From Cryptomeria japonica (Eukaryota; Streptophyta; Pinopsida; Cupressales; Cupressaceae): a DNA stretch of 64,000 nt. The stretch spans positions 505,067,373 to 505,131,372 of the forward strand of contig NC_081415.1 of NCBI RefSeq assembly GCF_030272615.1, given 5' to 3'. Made by a program: the position numbers and the translations under genes. The notes under the pieces are model-generated. The model saw only the letters and a list, made by a program, of their open reading frames with translations, was not told where the DNA came from and searched no databases. Below, in pieces: positions 11,231 to 22,763 of this stretch; position 1 is the stretch's first letter; the number at the start of each line of letters is the position of its first letter.

Positions 11231-11406
11231 ACATCTCGATTTACAAATAAGTTGAACGATTTCTGCAAATAATTCAAAAGTGCTACAATAAAATTAAAAT
11301 TTGCTTTGCATTGACTGCACATCTCGATTTACAAATAAGTTGAACGATTTCAGCAAATAATTCAAAAGTGCTATAATAAAATTATAATTTGCTTTGCATT
11401 GACTGC
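11231..11406. repeat. 88-bp tandem duplication
   Basis: Copies at 11231-11318 and 11319-11406, each starting ACATCTCGATTTACAAATAA, with only a few differences. No coding role visible. Confidence 0.9.
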
Positions 11407-11778
11407 AATAACAATTGAGAAACTCTAGACATCCCTCTGCACTCTAGATATCACTCTATAGACAAGGCAAAGGTTTATGAATATAGTAATCAAAGAATGC
11501 CAATTGCCTCTAGCACATCGATTGGATCCAGACATTATCCAGTGTTGCACACACTCGATCAGTATGTGGCTCCTCTCCGAGAATCACAAAGAATATTAAT
11601 TGGGTTGATTTATTACTTAAAAAATTATTATAAACTAGTTTTACTACAACTACAAATGGGTGGTAACTTCGCAAGCACCAAGTAAGGTGAAATCCCATTT
11701 TTGATTAATGGGAAAGCCAAGGGAATTACAAGTGATCAACAATGGCACAAAGACACTCTGCTGCTTAGCACAATACCG
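11407..11778. other. Unassigned sequence
   Basis: Short ORFs on both strands overlap each other; none resembles a family I know. Could include decayed exon material of the neighbouring minus-strand gene, but I cannot support it. Confidence 0.4.
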
Positions 11779-12002
11779 CAACAAGCGTCCTACCATAGTG
11801 CTGCATTGGAGATGAGCTTTAACCCTTATAATTAAGTCACATAAATAAGACACGAACAAAATAAAATAAATGCAGGGAACTATAAGCATGCAACAAGAGT
11901 CCTACCATAGTGTTTCATTGGAAGTAGGTTTAACCCTTATAACTAAGCCACATAAATAAGACACAAGAATAAAATAAAATACAAGAAACTATAAGCATTG
12001 CC
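11779..12002. repeat. 112-bp tandem duplication
   Basis: CAACAAGCGTCCTACCATAG at 11779 and CAACAAGAGTCCTACCATAG at 11891 open two adjacent copies, both continuing into TTTAACCCTTATAA and CACATAAATAAGACAC. Confidence 0.85.
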
Positions 12003-12116
12003 CAGCTATATGTTGCATCCATAAATCCAAACATGTCGGCAGTTGGTTTTTCTAGCCATGACATGAGCTATTGCTGTAGAGAATTATTATGTCGTATTTT
12101 GCAATGATTTTCAAAT

Positions 12117-12185
12117 TTGAGTTGAGGAATTAGTTTACACAATCCTCTTTAAAATTACTAATTCCTCAACTCAATTTTAAAGAGG
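12117..12185. repeat. Interlocked inverted repeats
   Basis: Arm A 12117-12134 (TTGAGTTGAGGAATTAGT) is the exact reverse complement of 12157-12174. Arm B 12144-12156 (CCTCTTTAAAATT) is the exact reverse complement of 12173-12185. Order A-B-A'-B' means the two hairpins cross each other. Confidence 0.85.
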
Positions 12186-12529
12186 AATTAGTTTAGATCT
12201 GCTTCTTTTCTCTTCCTCCTTTGTCGTCACTGTTGCCTGACAAATCATCACCCACCAAAAAGACAAAATACAAAATAACAATAAAACTTTTTTAAAAACA
12301 ATCTACAATAAAAATACAAAAGAAAAACACATAACAAACATATCAAAGTAGAACTCAACAGACAAATAAAAACAGAAAAGGCATGGCCATGCCAAACAGA
12401 AATAGAATGACAGCAAAGAAAGATAAAAAAAAATATAGAATTATAGTTAAAGAAGTCAACAAAATAGAATGTGATGTAAACAAAACTTTCTTAACATTCG
12501 TTAAGTTACTGAATGTGAAGCCTCAACAA

Positions 12530-12727
12530 TTGCAGTCTTCCTGAAGCTACGCCATCTGCAACAATGCATTTAACACATGCTTCAATCTTCAGAGCTTTAA
12601 GCTTCAGTAACATGGTTGCTGCCCTCTCTAATATTGACTAAGCATTCTTCTATCTCTGCAAATTTTGCTGGTACTGTAATAAGCTAATATATACTGGTTC
12701 TCCTTTTCCAGAATCAGTCCTCTTAGT
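12530..12727 (-). pseudogene. PHP copy A, HILAYYG-type exon
   Basis: On the minus strand an acceptor-like CTAAG precedes GKGEP, YILAYY, then AKFAEIEECLVNIREG. A frame change follows, then MLLKLKALKI and IVADGVASGRL. In PHP proteins this block follows the TDHDT/GVEIST block, matching the order here. Two frameshifts relative to the expected product. Copy B has the same exon at about 19401-19575. Confidence 0.65.
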
Positions 12728-12785
12728 ACAAAAATTTAGACAAAATAACATCTCAAGCTAAATAAATTTTAGCCTCAAAGCAGAT

Positions 12786-13235
12786 TTTTGACTTCTAGAT
12801 ATCAATGCCCCAGCTTTATTTATTTTGAAGTTATAAAAATAAAAAACAAAAAAGTAGAAAGAGTTCAAAAATTGTCTGACTCTCGGTGCTTTCCTTTCTA
12901 ACGGAGTAACCAAGCCAGGTGAACAAGAAAAATGATCCAATAACTTGATCCATAAAAAGAGCTCAAATGTACATACACCATGTGACCAGATAAAACGGTT
13001 TATGTGATCAAATATGATACAAAATTTGGTCCCCACTCTCATACAAAGAGTTTATTGCTCACAATAACTTTTCTTGTTCGTTGCAAGGATTTAATTCCAC
13101 TAATAGTTCTCTGGTGAAATAAAACTGACATCTAAAGCTTCAACTAATATGGTAGGGGAGAGAAATATAAAGCTTCAACTAATATGTAATCTTGAGACAT
13201 ATGCCTAGATATAGACAAGTAAGAAATTGGCTAAC
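12786..13235. other. Intron-like sequence of PHP copy A
   Basis: Non-coding, AT-rich; no supported feature. Short ORF at 12758-13042 (-) has no family resemblance. Confidence 0.45.
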
Positions 13236-13420
13236 CTTGATGTAAGAATTGTGCTGATTTCAAAGCCTGGAATTACTCTAATACCATATTTGAGAGCAGC
13301 TTCCAAGGTTGCTGGCACCCCTGCCATAGTGTCATGGTCTGTCAGGACTAAGGGCAAGCAATATCACCTATTTTGTGCATGCTCTAAAACTTTCAAAAGT
13401 TTATTCACAGACTAAATACT
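13236..13420 (-). pseudogene. PHP copy A, TDHDT-motif exon
   Basis: Reading the minus strand: NKLLKVLEHAQNR, an in-frame TGA, then LVLTDHDTMAGVP, ALKYGIRVIPGFEIST. TDHDT and GxEIS hold metal-ligand residues of PHP phosphoesterases. The exon ends TCAAG/GTTAGC, a plausible donor, with the last exon base at 13236. An acceptor-like CTAAAAG lies near 13420. The preceding exon with the HxH motif was not found. The stop makes this copy non-functional. I saw no equivalent of this exon in copy B. Confidence 0.75.
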
Positions 13421-13817
13421 TTTAGAAAGATTTCTAGAGAAGTAATTTGTTTTGTCTATTTACCATAGATATGACTTATGTTCCTCAACCTTAGAAATAC
13501 AGCATCAGCATAGTATTTGTCATCTTAAAAAAAGGTAAGCCTCATATATATAACTGGGTTACAATTGTGGACGACTAGGAGACACTGCAGCAGCCACACC
13601 TAGATGCCTCCAACAACTACATCTAAACCAATGCTGCCTCAACTGGGTTTAAATGCAATTTGTTTCAATTTACCTCTATAACAAACATAGTCAAGAACAA
13701 ACAAACAAGAGCTATTCCGAAATGCCTGACATAAAATATAAATGAGCAATTCATACATATTATATACATATGTAAGCGATGAGATTGCCAGCATATGCAT
13801 GGCCAACTTCATCAATT
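13421..13817. other. Intron-like sequence with a short repeat-like segment
   Basis: No gene supported. Around 13530-13640 AAAAAAAGGTAAGCCTC begins a segment that resembles a 3' LINE tail in reverse orientation, but it is too short to classify. Confidence 0.35.
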
Positions 13818-14175
13818 GCTGCCAATTATAATTTTAATATTAAAGAATTAAAAAAATGGTAACAGAGATCCTAGATTGCATACCATCAGTAAAGATATGA
13901 GCTAGAATGTCTCAAATGCTATTGCTCAACAGAATCCTTTGTTCTTTGTTGGCCAAGTTAACATTCGTGTCATAAAAATATAATACGATTACATTCTACA
14001 TGTCATAAAATATAATTCTATGTTCTTTGAAATTAAAATTTGCCTTATCAAAAACATATATACATTAAGCAGATGAAACAGAAAGAAGGAAACAATGAGC
14101 ACATATGAATTGAAGTAATTATACAAAAGAATACCTCTGTCCAGGCATCGAGTATGTGCGACTTGCAACATTCCT
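13818..14175 (-). pseudogene. Putative small exons upstream of the PHP exons, copy A
   Basis: Minus-strand blocks that look exonic but are unidentified: AIDEVGHAYAGNLIAY after an acceptor TTGGCAG (exon start 13818); NVNLANKEQRILLSNSI, a stop, DILAHIFTDG ending at donor GATG/GTATGC (exon end 13884); and 14135-14175 (GMLQVAHTRCLDR) between CTTCTGCAG and GTATTC. The middle one recurs in copy B without the stop (LLSNSICDILAHLCTDG), supporting a coding past. Whether they belong to the PHP gene or another gene is open. Confidence 0.4.
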
Positions 14176-14784
14176 CTGCAGAAGATTTTGAACGTTATGG
14201 ATGAGCTGAACATTGCCTTTATGACAGGGTCATTGACAGAGTATATGACAAAGTAATAAATTAACCCAAATGAAATAATGGCCATGTGGATGGCAGTACA
14301 GAAGTACAGAATTTAACACTCATTTAGCATTAAGTTTTTTTTTTTTAAATCTAGTGATGTTAATTTGAAGACCTTGCCAAATTGAGATTTGACATTACAC
14401 GTGTCAACTACATATTGAAAGCAACTTGTAAACGATCTACTTGAATAAGTACAAAACTGAGTAGTAAAGAAGAAAGGTAGCAGCCTTTGCTTCTGATGTC
14501 AGATATACTTGAATGGCCTTTGATTTCAAGCAGTACATCTAAATATTAGCAACTTGCGAATGCAGTATACTGTTTTTTAAGGTGCACCAAGCAGATAAAA
14601 CCTTACAGTTATTTACTTACTACTTTTATGCTATGCATTCTGAGATAAGCATGAATGTCTTCCTTTTAAATTTTCTTAGTAATTTCAAAGTGGTAGCTTA
14701 ACATGTGATTAATAATCAAACTTATCAAGCTCTTCAGCAAATAGAAAAGGGTAAAGGAGGGTAAAGGAGGCTAAGGGTACTTAC

Positions 14785-14871
14785 TGTTTATTTGAGACTT
14801 CAGATAAGCAGACTTTTATAGCTTTCCATAGTTTGTTGGCTATTTCCTCATCATCATCCTTATCTTTAATA
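14785..14871 (-). pseudogene. Putative 87-bp exon, unknown protein
   Basis: Bounded by acceptor TTATTGCAG and donor GTAAGTACC on the minus strand. It encodes IKDKDDDEEIANKLWK and IKVCLSEVSNK without a stop, and its phase (1 + 28 codons + 2) joins in frame to the 14135-14175 block. This is the cleanest splice-site pair in the region. Family not recognised. Confidence 0.5.
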
Positions 14872-14932
14872 CTGCAATAATGAAAACAAAAGTATAAGAA
14901 TACTGCAATAATGAAAACAAAAGTATAAGACA
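14871..14932. repeat. 31-bp tandem duplication
   Basis: ACTGCAATAATGAAAACAAA starts at 14871 and again at 14902; the two copies are nearly identical and abut the acceptor of the putative exon. Confidence 0.85.
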
Positions 14933-15202
14933 AGAACTTCAATAAAAATAAAATTAAAGATCGAATTCAAATCAAAATACCTTGAAATCAATTTTATGCA
15001 AACCAAAAAAAGAAAAAAGGCCACAAAGATTGCTTAGATATTAGAGACAGTCAAAAAAAAATTGGACTTAGAACAAAAAATGTGCTTGAAGTTTTCCTAG
15101 TAAATATGTACAGAAACAAATTGTAGTATTACAATTTTCCTGTAAATGTTGAACACAAGATTTACTATTAAAAGGTAGAAAGTATCTGTAATACTAAAAA
15201 AG
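14933..15202. other. AT-rich non-coding sequence
   Basis: A-rich, with no ORF or motif. Confidence 0.5.
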
Positions 15203-16016
15203 TTAAGAGATCAAAGTGTTGATCAAAAAATAAACTGTAAATTCTAGAAGCAAACCAATAACTTGCTTGTGTTCAATTGATATTAATTTAATGTCTTCAT
15301 TTATTTTTATGATGTGTTTTTCACATTCTCTCGTTTTACAGACAAGTTCATTAACGTCTCTCATAAGCACATTAGAACCAAAAGTTATGATCCCTGTACT
15401 TGATACAGGCTTGCTAAGATATGTCCTCCATAATGAGAAATCAACCATTGATAATAAATTTCAAGCATCCATAAGTCCATCACTCCCAACTTGTCTAGAT
15501 CTTCAATTAGATGGTTGGTCTCTTTTGAACTAATGAATGAATGATTAAAAGTGGCCCGACTAATTAAAACTTCCATCACAACAATTGGGGCCTCATATCT
15601 TCAACAAGCCTCGATATGATCCCCATATTATTTTCAATTTGTCTACTTCTAGTGTAATTTATATGGTTTCAAGTTTTAAAATCATATGGATCCTGGGTAA
15701 TGAATGACTTCAAAATGTAGTAAGGGGACATGACATTCCAGATAGGCAGTGTGAGTTTTGCTAGAAAAGTTGACCTTAAGAACAACTGGAACATAAACTT
15801 TCCTTTGATATTATTGTTGTGATTTTTCACCCATTCCATAGCTTGAAATATATAGCAAGGTCCTAAATATTTGAATATGTGCAAAAGTCTTGTATTCATA
15901 ATTTTATCTTTGAGCCTAGCTATGCAATGATTTAATGTAGATATCTCTTGATCCCTCTTACTGGCAAAAACCTCCAACTCCCATATTCGAACTTGATGAT
16001 GTTCTACTTTATCCAT
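15203..16016 (-). pseudogene. Unidentified minus-strand coding-like segments
   Basis: Three overlapping open stretches on the minus strand: 15669-16016 (starts MDKVEHHQVRIWELEVFA, coiled-coil-like), 15385-15579 (SKETNHLIEDLDKLGVMD) and 15203-15448 (NELVCKTRECEKHIIKIN). Heptad-like and charged, but I know no family. They lie just 3' of the Gypsy relic on the same strand, so they may be its 3' end, or exons of the neighbouring gene. Low confidence that all are real. Confidence 0.3.
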
Positions 16017-18298
16017 CCTGGTTACTTACCTTGTTTCACATGATCTCCTAAATTGGATGCCTTGCCAAGCAATTGGAGTCCTCCAGTGAGGCCTATGGCA
16101 ATCAAACATACTAAAGAGAGTTTCCTCATTCCATTCAATCCAATAAAACGATAAAGACAAATTTCTGGTTTTGATCTTCAATAATTGTATGTCATAAAGT
16201 TTGACAATCTCTATTTCAACTATATTTCATGAAAAATAGTCATCTTCTACACTCCAGGTATAATTCTAGTGCTGCCAACAATATGAAATATTCTGCCATT
16301 ACATCAAACTATTCAAAACTTGAGACAAGCTGCAATTGTGGATGATAGTTGACTTAGAGGCATTTCATTGCAACTTATTCATGCCAAGAATGATTGTATC
16401 AACTATCAACCAATCTATTTTTATATGCAGCTATTTCAAATTCCTTGTCATTAGTGATTTTACATGATCAACTTGATTATAGATCTCATCAATAATTTTA
16501 TCATAGGCTTTCAACCTATATAGGTCCTTAAAGTAACCTAAACGCAAGTTATTCATGTCAAGAACTTTTCAAACAAAGAACTAATAGGTTTTTGGCATGG
16601 CAAAGAACTTTTTCAAGATACATAGCAAAAGACCTTCCTGATCCCATGTCTTTATCCCGTGCTAAAAATAGAGGATCTAATTAGACGTTTGATTGGTCAT
16701 TTGCTCAGAGAAGAATGGATCTATGAAATTATTTTATTGAAAAGTCCATCGTAAGAACTGCACAGCATCGGTTCCCAAAGTTTGTCCCACTTGTTAAATG
16801 TGAAGGACATCTAAAACTTCTTAATAAAAATAGCTATAAAAGTTGGAGATTCTATATTTACAAATTGGTCTTCTGCCCACACAGTAAACAGCTCTGTAGC
16901 AGATTTGATAAAACCAATATATTCTACCTACGAATGTTTAGCCAAGGCATTCATGTCAAGAACTTTTCAAACAAAGAACTAATAGGTTTTTGGCATGGCA
17001 AAGAACTTTTTCAAGATACATAGCAAAAGACCTTCCTGATCCCATGCCTTTATCCCGTGCTAAAAATAGAGGATCTAATTAGACGTTTGATTGGTCATTT
17101 GCTCAGAGAAGAATGGATCTATGAAATTATTTTATTGAAAAGTCCATCGTAAGAACTGCACAGCATCGGTTCCCAAAGTTTGTCCCACTTGTTAAATGTG
17201 AAGGACATCTAAAACTTCTTAATAAAAATAGCTATAAAAGTTGGAGATTCTATATTTACAAATTGGTCTTCTGCCCACACAGTAAACAGCTCTGTAGCAG
17301 ATTTGATAAAACCAATATATTCTACCTACGAATGTTTAGCCAAGGCCCAAAACAGGTGCTTCTACAAAACCATTATCCCAATCTCTAACAGTCCTACAAA
17401 ATCTATATCCCATTTATTGCATGGCTTAATTTGTAGAATAAATTAAAGCTTCCAATAATCACTTTTTCTAATCCAATGATTTATTCATTGACAAATATCA
17501 AATTTCTTTAGCTAATTTACAAAAAAAATTAGCATGGAAAACCAGTACTCTAGTGCAATGGTCTTTTTTTACTGTTAGCGAGCAATGCTGAGTATTTCTA
17601 AGTCGATTAAGTAGTTTGAGTTTTGATCGTTTAAAAAGTAAGATGGTGCACTTATAGTAGTGTTGTCCCAGTTTCCAAACTCAGCGGAAATTCCTAAGAA
17701 ATAATCTTTGGTCATTTCCATTGCTTTTGATTTTAAAGAGACTGGTAACAACATTTTGATAGACTATATAAAAACTTGAAATTTTTAATCGCACTTATTG
17801 AACATCTAAGATTGTAGATGGATGGTAAATCCTTAGCTGATCTGGTAAGTTTTTTATTAGACCCATGATAGTATTTTGATAGACTAGAGAAATGATATCA
17901 ATTTATTCACACCCTTGAGACCAGAAGGTTCAAAACGGTTTATAAGACCATTACCTTACACTCATGCAATTTTATAGAATTTGAAGTATTCAAAGATGCA
18001 AGACGAAATTTGAAAACGCTGCTTGCTTCATTATCAAGGGTCGTCCTTCTTCAAATGACTCAGGTAAGCAACCCCTTGCTTTTTGTTTTCTACTGTCTCC
18101 TCCTCAGAGGGCAGGAGTGACCCCTAAATGTGTGCACATACTCGATCCAGATGTTAAATTGAAAGGTCTATTTTGAACAATGTTTTTAAATTGAAGAAAG
18201 TTTCGGATCTGGCACATGCAGTCTTTGCTTTTGGACTGTCCATAATGCCCACATTTTTTAACAAACATATTCCCCTCAAAACAAAAATAACAATTCAA
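16017..18298 (-). mobile_element. Degenerate Gypsy-type LTR retrotransposon relic
   Basis: Minus strand, 5' to 3': a zinc-knuckle-like CYFCFEGNMFVKKC at about 18250-18295 (CX2CX4HX4C with His changed to Met); a long decayed stretch; KPCNKWDIDFVG at about 17395-17432, which fits the start of a Gypsy integrase core (W-x-IDFVGP); then FIKSATELFTVWAE and ESPTFIAIFIKKF, resembling the YxTKWxE region. Frames are broken throughout and no LTRs were found. The gag to integrase order on one strand supports the call. The individual matches are weak. Confidence 0.45.
16551..17346. repeat. 398-bp tandem duplication, nearly identical copies
   Basis: Copies 16551-16948 and 16949-17346 both start ATTCATGTCAAGAAC and end CGAATGTTTAGCCAAGGC. 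I see about one difference (CCATGTCTTT versus CCATGCCTTT). It duplicates part of the decayed Gypsy integrase, so it is much younger than the element. Confidence 0.95.
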
Positions 18299-18824
18299 AC
18301 CATGTAAAATTGTGAAAATAAACCACCAGAATTTACTTCAAAAATATCCCTATTATATCAACCCAAATCAGTATGGCAGATTAAAGAAAAGTAATAGACA
18401 ATTGTGAAAACTAAACTAAGGTGTAGGGAAAACTAAATAATGCCCGTAATGTATATACCCAAACCTTGAATCAACGTGACTGAGTAACGAAAAGCAAGAG
18501 TCAACAGGGAAAAAGGAATAAAAATGTAAGAAAAACTCAAAAATCCCTATGATACATATCCCCAACCCGAGGCTATTCTGGATTATGCAGATTTATGGAT
18601 AAAAGAACTAGATTAATTAGGGTAAGCAAAACATTAGATTTAGATTTTTGAAATTCAATTTTTAAGAGTATAAATTAAATAAACAAAAGGCTGTCAAGAT
18701 ATTAATTTATAATCAAATAAAAATTCAAATGTGGTTCTCCGTTCTTGTGATACACAAATTCAAATGTTGGTACCTGTTGTATTACCCGGTGCTTGTGATG
18801 TTTAGTACTGCTTCATTTCACCTC
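18299..18824. other. Unassigned AT-rich sequence
   Basis: No ORF or repeat supported; separates the Gypsy relic from PHP copy B. Confidence 0.45.
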
Positions 18825-19400
18825 CTCCTCCTTGTCATCACTGCTGCCTGAACAATCATCACCCACAATAAGAAGACAAATACAAAATACCTAGCAATAA
18901 AACTTTTTAAAAACAATCTACGCATAAAAATACAAAAGAAAAACACATTCCAAACGTATCAAAGTAAAACTCACAGACAAAATAAAAATAGAGGAGGCAT
19001 GGCCATGCCAAACAAAAATAGAATGACAGCAAAGAAAGAAAGCAATAAACATAGAATGATGGACAAATAAACCAACAAAATAGAACTTGATGTAAACAGA
19101 ACTTTCTAAACATTCATTAAGTCATTGAAGTGAATCTGACTTCAACAATCAAAATGTTAACAACAATGTAAATGCAACAAAAAAATTGTATATTAACATT
19201 CCAATTAATAATATATACATTAAAGTTCACAATAAATTTTAATTTATTTTAAAACACCACTTCAGCAAGATTCACTCACCTATTTATTGGACATTGAATA
19301 TTCAATTTGCAATCAAGAACTTGTATCATCTACGTACTCCCAAAAAGCAATGAGGAATTAAATTAACTTATGTAGCATAATGCCTACTTTATATTTTACC

Positions 19401-19575
19401 TACATTATTGCAGTCTTCCTGGAGCTACACCATCCCCAGAAATTTAAGCTTCAGTAACATGGTTTCTGCCCTCTCTTATATTGGCTAAGCATTCTTCTAT
19501 CTCTGCAATTTTGCTGCTCCACAGCTACCATAATAAGCTAATATATGTACTGGTTCTTCTTTTCCCAAATCAGCC
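19401..19575 (-). pseudogene. PHP copy B, HILAYYG-type exon
   Basis: Acceptor TTTTCTAACAG, exon start at 19575, then ADLGKEEPVHILAYYGSCG, a 1-base loss, EIEECLANIREGR, a shift, MLLKLKFLG and GDGVAPGRLQ followed by stops. A donor-like AG/GTAAAA lies near 19400. Better preserved at its start than the copy A exon (VHILAYYG intact). Resembles plant PHP phosphoesterases. Confidence 0.7.
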
Positions 19576-19831
19576 CTGTTAGAAAATAAAAAATTTAGAC
19601 AAGATAACATCTCAAATTAAATAAATTTTAGCCACAAAGCAGATTGATCTAGATTAGTTGAACTCCCCCTCTCTTCCCCTCCCCGCTATCTCCCACCCAA
19701 GATATATTTCTCATGAGGTCTTAAGGGAGTGACAGAATCTTTGTTATAATGAACATTCAAACCATGTGATAAATAATGTATGAAAAACCTTGCTAAAGGG
19801 CAGAACCATATCCAAAGTTTGTTCAAGAGTC

Positions 19832-20237
19832 CTATGATCAAAGATTTTGTGTCATCATTATGAAGAAAATTCCATAATATACATTATTCTGATTAGCAGA
19901 TCTCTTAATATCAAGATGAGTAACAGAGGGACATATGGCTTGATCACAAGGAAGACAGGTGCTAAGATTGCTTGCTTGACAATCTAATGTGTTTGAAGAC
20001 AGGGTTCTAACAATATTAATTTTATAGAAGGGTTCTATGATCAAAGATCTTGTGTCATCATTATGAAGAAAATTCCATAACATACATTATTCTGGTTGGC
20101 AGATCTCTTAATATCAAGATAAGTAACAGAGGGACATATGGCTTGATAATAAGGAAGACAGGTGCTAAGATTGGTTGCTTGACAATCTAATGTGTTTGAA
20201 GACAGGGTTCTAACAATATCAGTTTTATAGAAGGGTT
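19832..20237. repeat. 203-bp tandem duplication
   Basis: CTATGATCAAAGATYTTGTG opens copies at 19832 and 20035, both running through GAGGGACATATGGCTTGAT to ATAGAAGGGTT. The copies differ at only a few percent of positions by eye. Confidence 0.92.
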
Positions 20238-21757
20238 ATAAGAAGTCACATATGACAAAGCTTACAAGAAGCAAGGTAGCAGAGCAATCTTCAAGAGGAC
20301 ATTTAAAAGATCATTCATAGGCACCTCAATGAGTAAACCCGTAAGGTGGTAGTCTACAGAATGTCAAGGGTGAAGTCCCAACCCTAGCTAAGGAAAACCT
20401 CCATAAAAAAGGGTATGAATCATAGAAATAGGGTTTGATTGAAGTCCTTAATAGTTAATACTGTTAAACCTCCCATTAGGATTATTAAAACCCTTGTCAA
20501 CATTTTTTTGCCTCCGTCAAATATAAAAATCTTCTGTGAGTCTTTATGTTGAATTTTGTTTTATTATCAATAAAAGAGACTATACAACGGTGAAAAGCAA
20601 GAGGTTCAATTTAGTACATGAATCGTAGAATGGTAGGTCATGAATTTCATAAGTACAATTATAATGCTTTGATAAATTTTAGAGGGGCAGTATCAAGCTA
20701 TGAACAAAGCATCATAGGGTGGACTGTGAACAAGTCATGAACATCTTCAATGAACAAGGGCACAAAGATGATAGTCCTCATGTCAAATAATAATGGACAA
20801 ACTTTCTAGATGGTAGAAATCATTAATTTGGTATTTCATTTATATAGTACAGTTAGTTCCTTAGAATATCCTTAAAATACAAGGGTGATAGTCTTTGCAA
20901 GAGTTTGAACCTTGAAAATCCTAAAGTAAGGAGTCTGCCATGCTCAGATCAATAAGCCTTGACTGAGGTTATATATCCATCATGATACATTGAAATCAAA
21001 GAGCATGACCAAGACAATGACAGTTGAAAAGATTAAGTACGACAAAGGATCAGTGACAACGTACTTGGACTTGTGGAGTGCATCATGAAAGACATTTGAC
21101 AGAGGCCAAAGCTTTCAATAATCAATGAGAGTATAGAAGACAACGAGAAAAGATAGCAAGTACCACTGTCAAACTTCTCTTTAGAACCCCTATGTCTGAG
21201 TGCACACCAAAATGATGAATATTGATATGGTAAACATGGTTGGAAAACATTGTTAAATGAACCATGATGGAAAACACTGTTAAATGAACCATGATGGTGA
21301 ACAAACCTGCTATGAAGGTATGAGAAATATGGGTCAAAACACTATATGTAGAGGTGGTTTAGTGCATATGACAGGGCCATTGATAGATTAAATAACAAAG
21401 TGATAAATTAAACCAGATTAAATAATGGCCATGTGGATGACAGTAATAAATAATGGTGCGTAATATTCCAAGGATCATAAAACAAGCACAAGGGTTAGTG
21501 GAAAGAAAGTTAGAAATCAAAAGCAATCAGAATCCAAAATGGTAGTAGAGGTTCATGATGGTGAGCTACTTTGCAAATCAGAGATTATAGGTCAAGGGCA
21601 TAGCATTTTGACAAAGTCTGGGTCAAGAAGCCACAAATGACAGAGCATATTTCAAGAGGATAAGAGTTCCATTAATTTTTTATTCACAGACCTTGCTAGG
21701 CATATAGTGGCAGCCTAGAGACCTAATCCTCATTAAGACAAATACACTTCATACATA

Positions 21758-22005
21758 ACAGTAGCAAGAGAAAGTCTGTGAGTTCTTTCTTAAAGTTCTA
21801 TGGGCTGTTGGAGAGGGAGGATAGTTTTTATGATACATCTGTGGTATAAAATTGTATCAAGGCCCAAACACTAAGGGGAAAACAGTAGCAAGAGAAAGTC
21901 TGAGAGTTCTTTCTTCAAATTCTATGGACTGTTGGAAAAGGCGGATAGTTTCTATGATGCAGATATAGTATAAAATTGTATCGAGGCCCAAACACTGATA
22001 TAAGG
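21758..22005. repeat. 124-bp tandem duplication
   Basis: ACAGTAGCAAGAGAAAGTCT at 21758 and 21882; both copies continue to GAGGCCCAAACACT or AAGGCCCAAACACT. Confidence 0.9.
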
Positions 22006-22607
22006 GGAAAACATTTAATAGATAAATGAAAAAAATATATGGTAGAGGCATGACAGTAGGATGGTGAATATAAAAAAACCATGCACTATGTAACAGTAAG
22101 GTGCAATGATAGTCACTAAAGCTCTCATGAAGAATTGTTGGTGTTTGAAGGATAGGGATGACAGACCTAATAGCAGACTGAACTTGACAGCGACCTAGTA
22201 GGGAATCAAATGAACAAGATGTGCTGAAAACATGGGAGAAAGATGCTTTAGTGAATCACACAAATGGCAGCTACTAGTATTAGGGAATCTCCTACGCCCT
22301 CTTAAGGGATTTAATCGTCTTCAAGCCAGTTGTCACATGACCTAAAATCAGGGAGGGCGTAATCATGGTAGTTTGGAGGAGTGATGCATGTTGCAAGCAT
22401 ATAGGGATCGATTGGTGAGTTGGAAGGTAGGTGAGAAGATATAGAGGGCAATTTGATCAAGTCACCCGCTTTTGCGAGTATCTAGGAACATCTTCGGCTG
22501 AATAAATTCGGAGCAATCAAGTCCTTGCCTTCAACCTCCACTATGGATCAACATTTCAAGAAGCAGAAGCAGGGGATGACTCAGCTAGGTGCCCAAGTAG
22601 TTGACTC

Positions 22608-22763
22608 GACAAGCAAACAAGGAAAGCATAAGATATCCTAGATTGCAGACCAACTTCATCAATTACTGCCAAACATAAATTTAATATTAAAAAACTAATA
22701 AAATGGTAACAGAGATCCTGACAAGCAAACAAGGCAAGCATAAGATATCCTAGATTGCAGACC
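22608..22763. repeat. 45-bp direct repeat, 111 bp apart
   Basis: GACAAGCAAACAAGG then AAGCATAAGATATCCTAGAT occurs at 22608-22652 and 22719-22763. It overlaps the donor side of the unidentified exon of copy B and is absent from copy A, so it arose after the duplication. Confidence 0.85.

Larger units (their letters stand above)
12222..14883 (-). pseudogene. PHP-domain phosphoesterase gene, degraded intron-containing copy A
   Basis: Two exon-like blocks encode recognisable pieces of the plant PHP (polymerase and histidinol phosphatase) family, metal-dependent phosphoesterases. One has LTDHDTMAGVP and IPGFEIST (13236 to about 13420). The other has YILAYY, EIEECLVNIREG, MLLKLKALKI and ADGVASGRL (about 12530-12727). 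Introns separate them, so this is not a processed copy. In-frame stops and shifts, plus missing exons, mark it as a pseudogene or fragment. Parts of 12222-12785 and 13820-14200 recur diverged at 18825-19650 and 22650-23060 (copy B). Confidence 0.65.
19651..22640. other. Non-coding insertion within PHP copy B
   Basis: About 3 kb without a supported gene. It holds two tandem duplications (19832-20237 and 21758-22005) and a segment at 21365-21450 that resembles 14218-14300 of copy A. Its word use (many AAGG, GTCA, ACAT phrases) is reminiscent of the non-coding carrier around the Copia element at 42.1-44.8 kb, but I did not find an alignment. Confidence 0.4.

Noticed and set aside
21365-21450. 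Segment similar to 14218-14300 as evidence of a third gene copy
   Set aside because: Only about 85 bp and placed out of order relative to the other homologous blocks; could be a small dispersed repeat.
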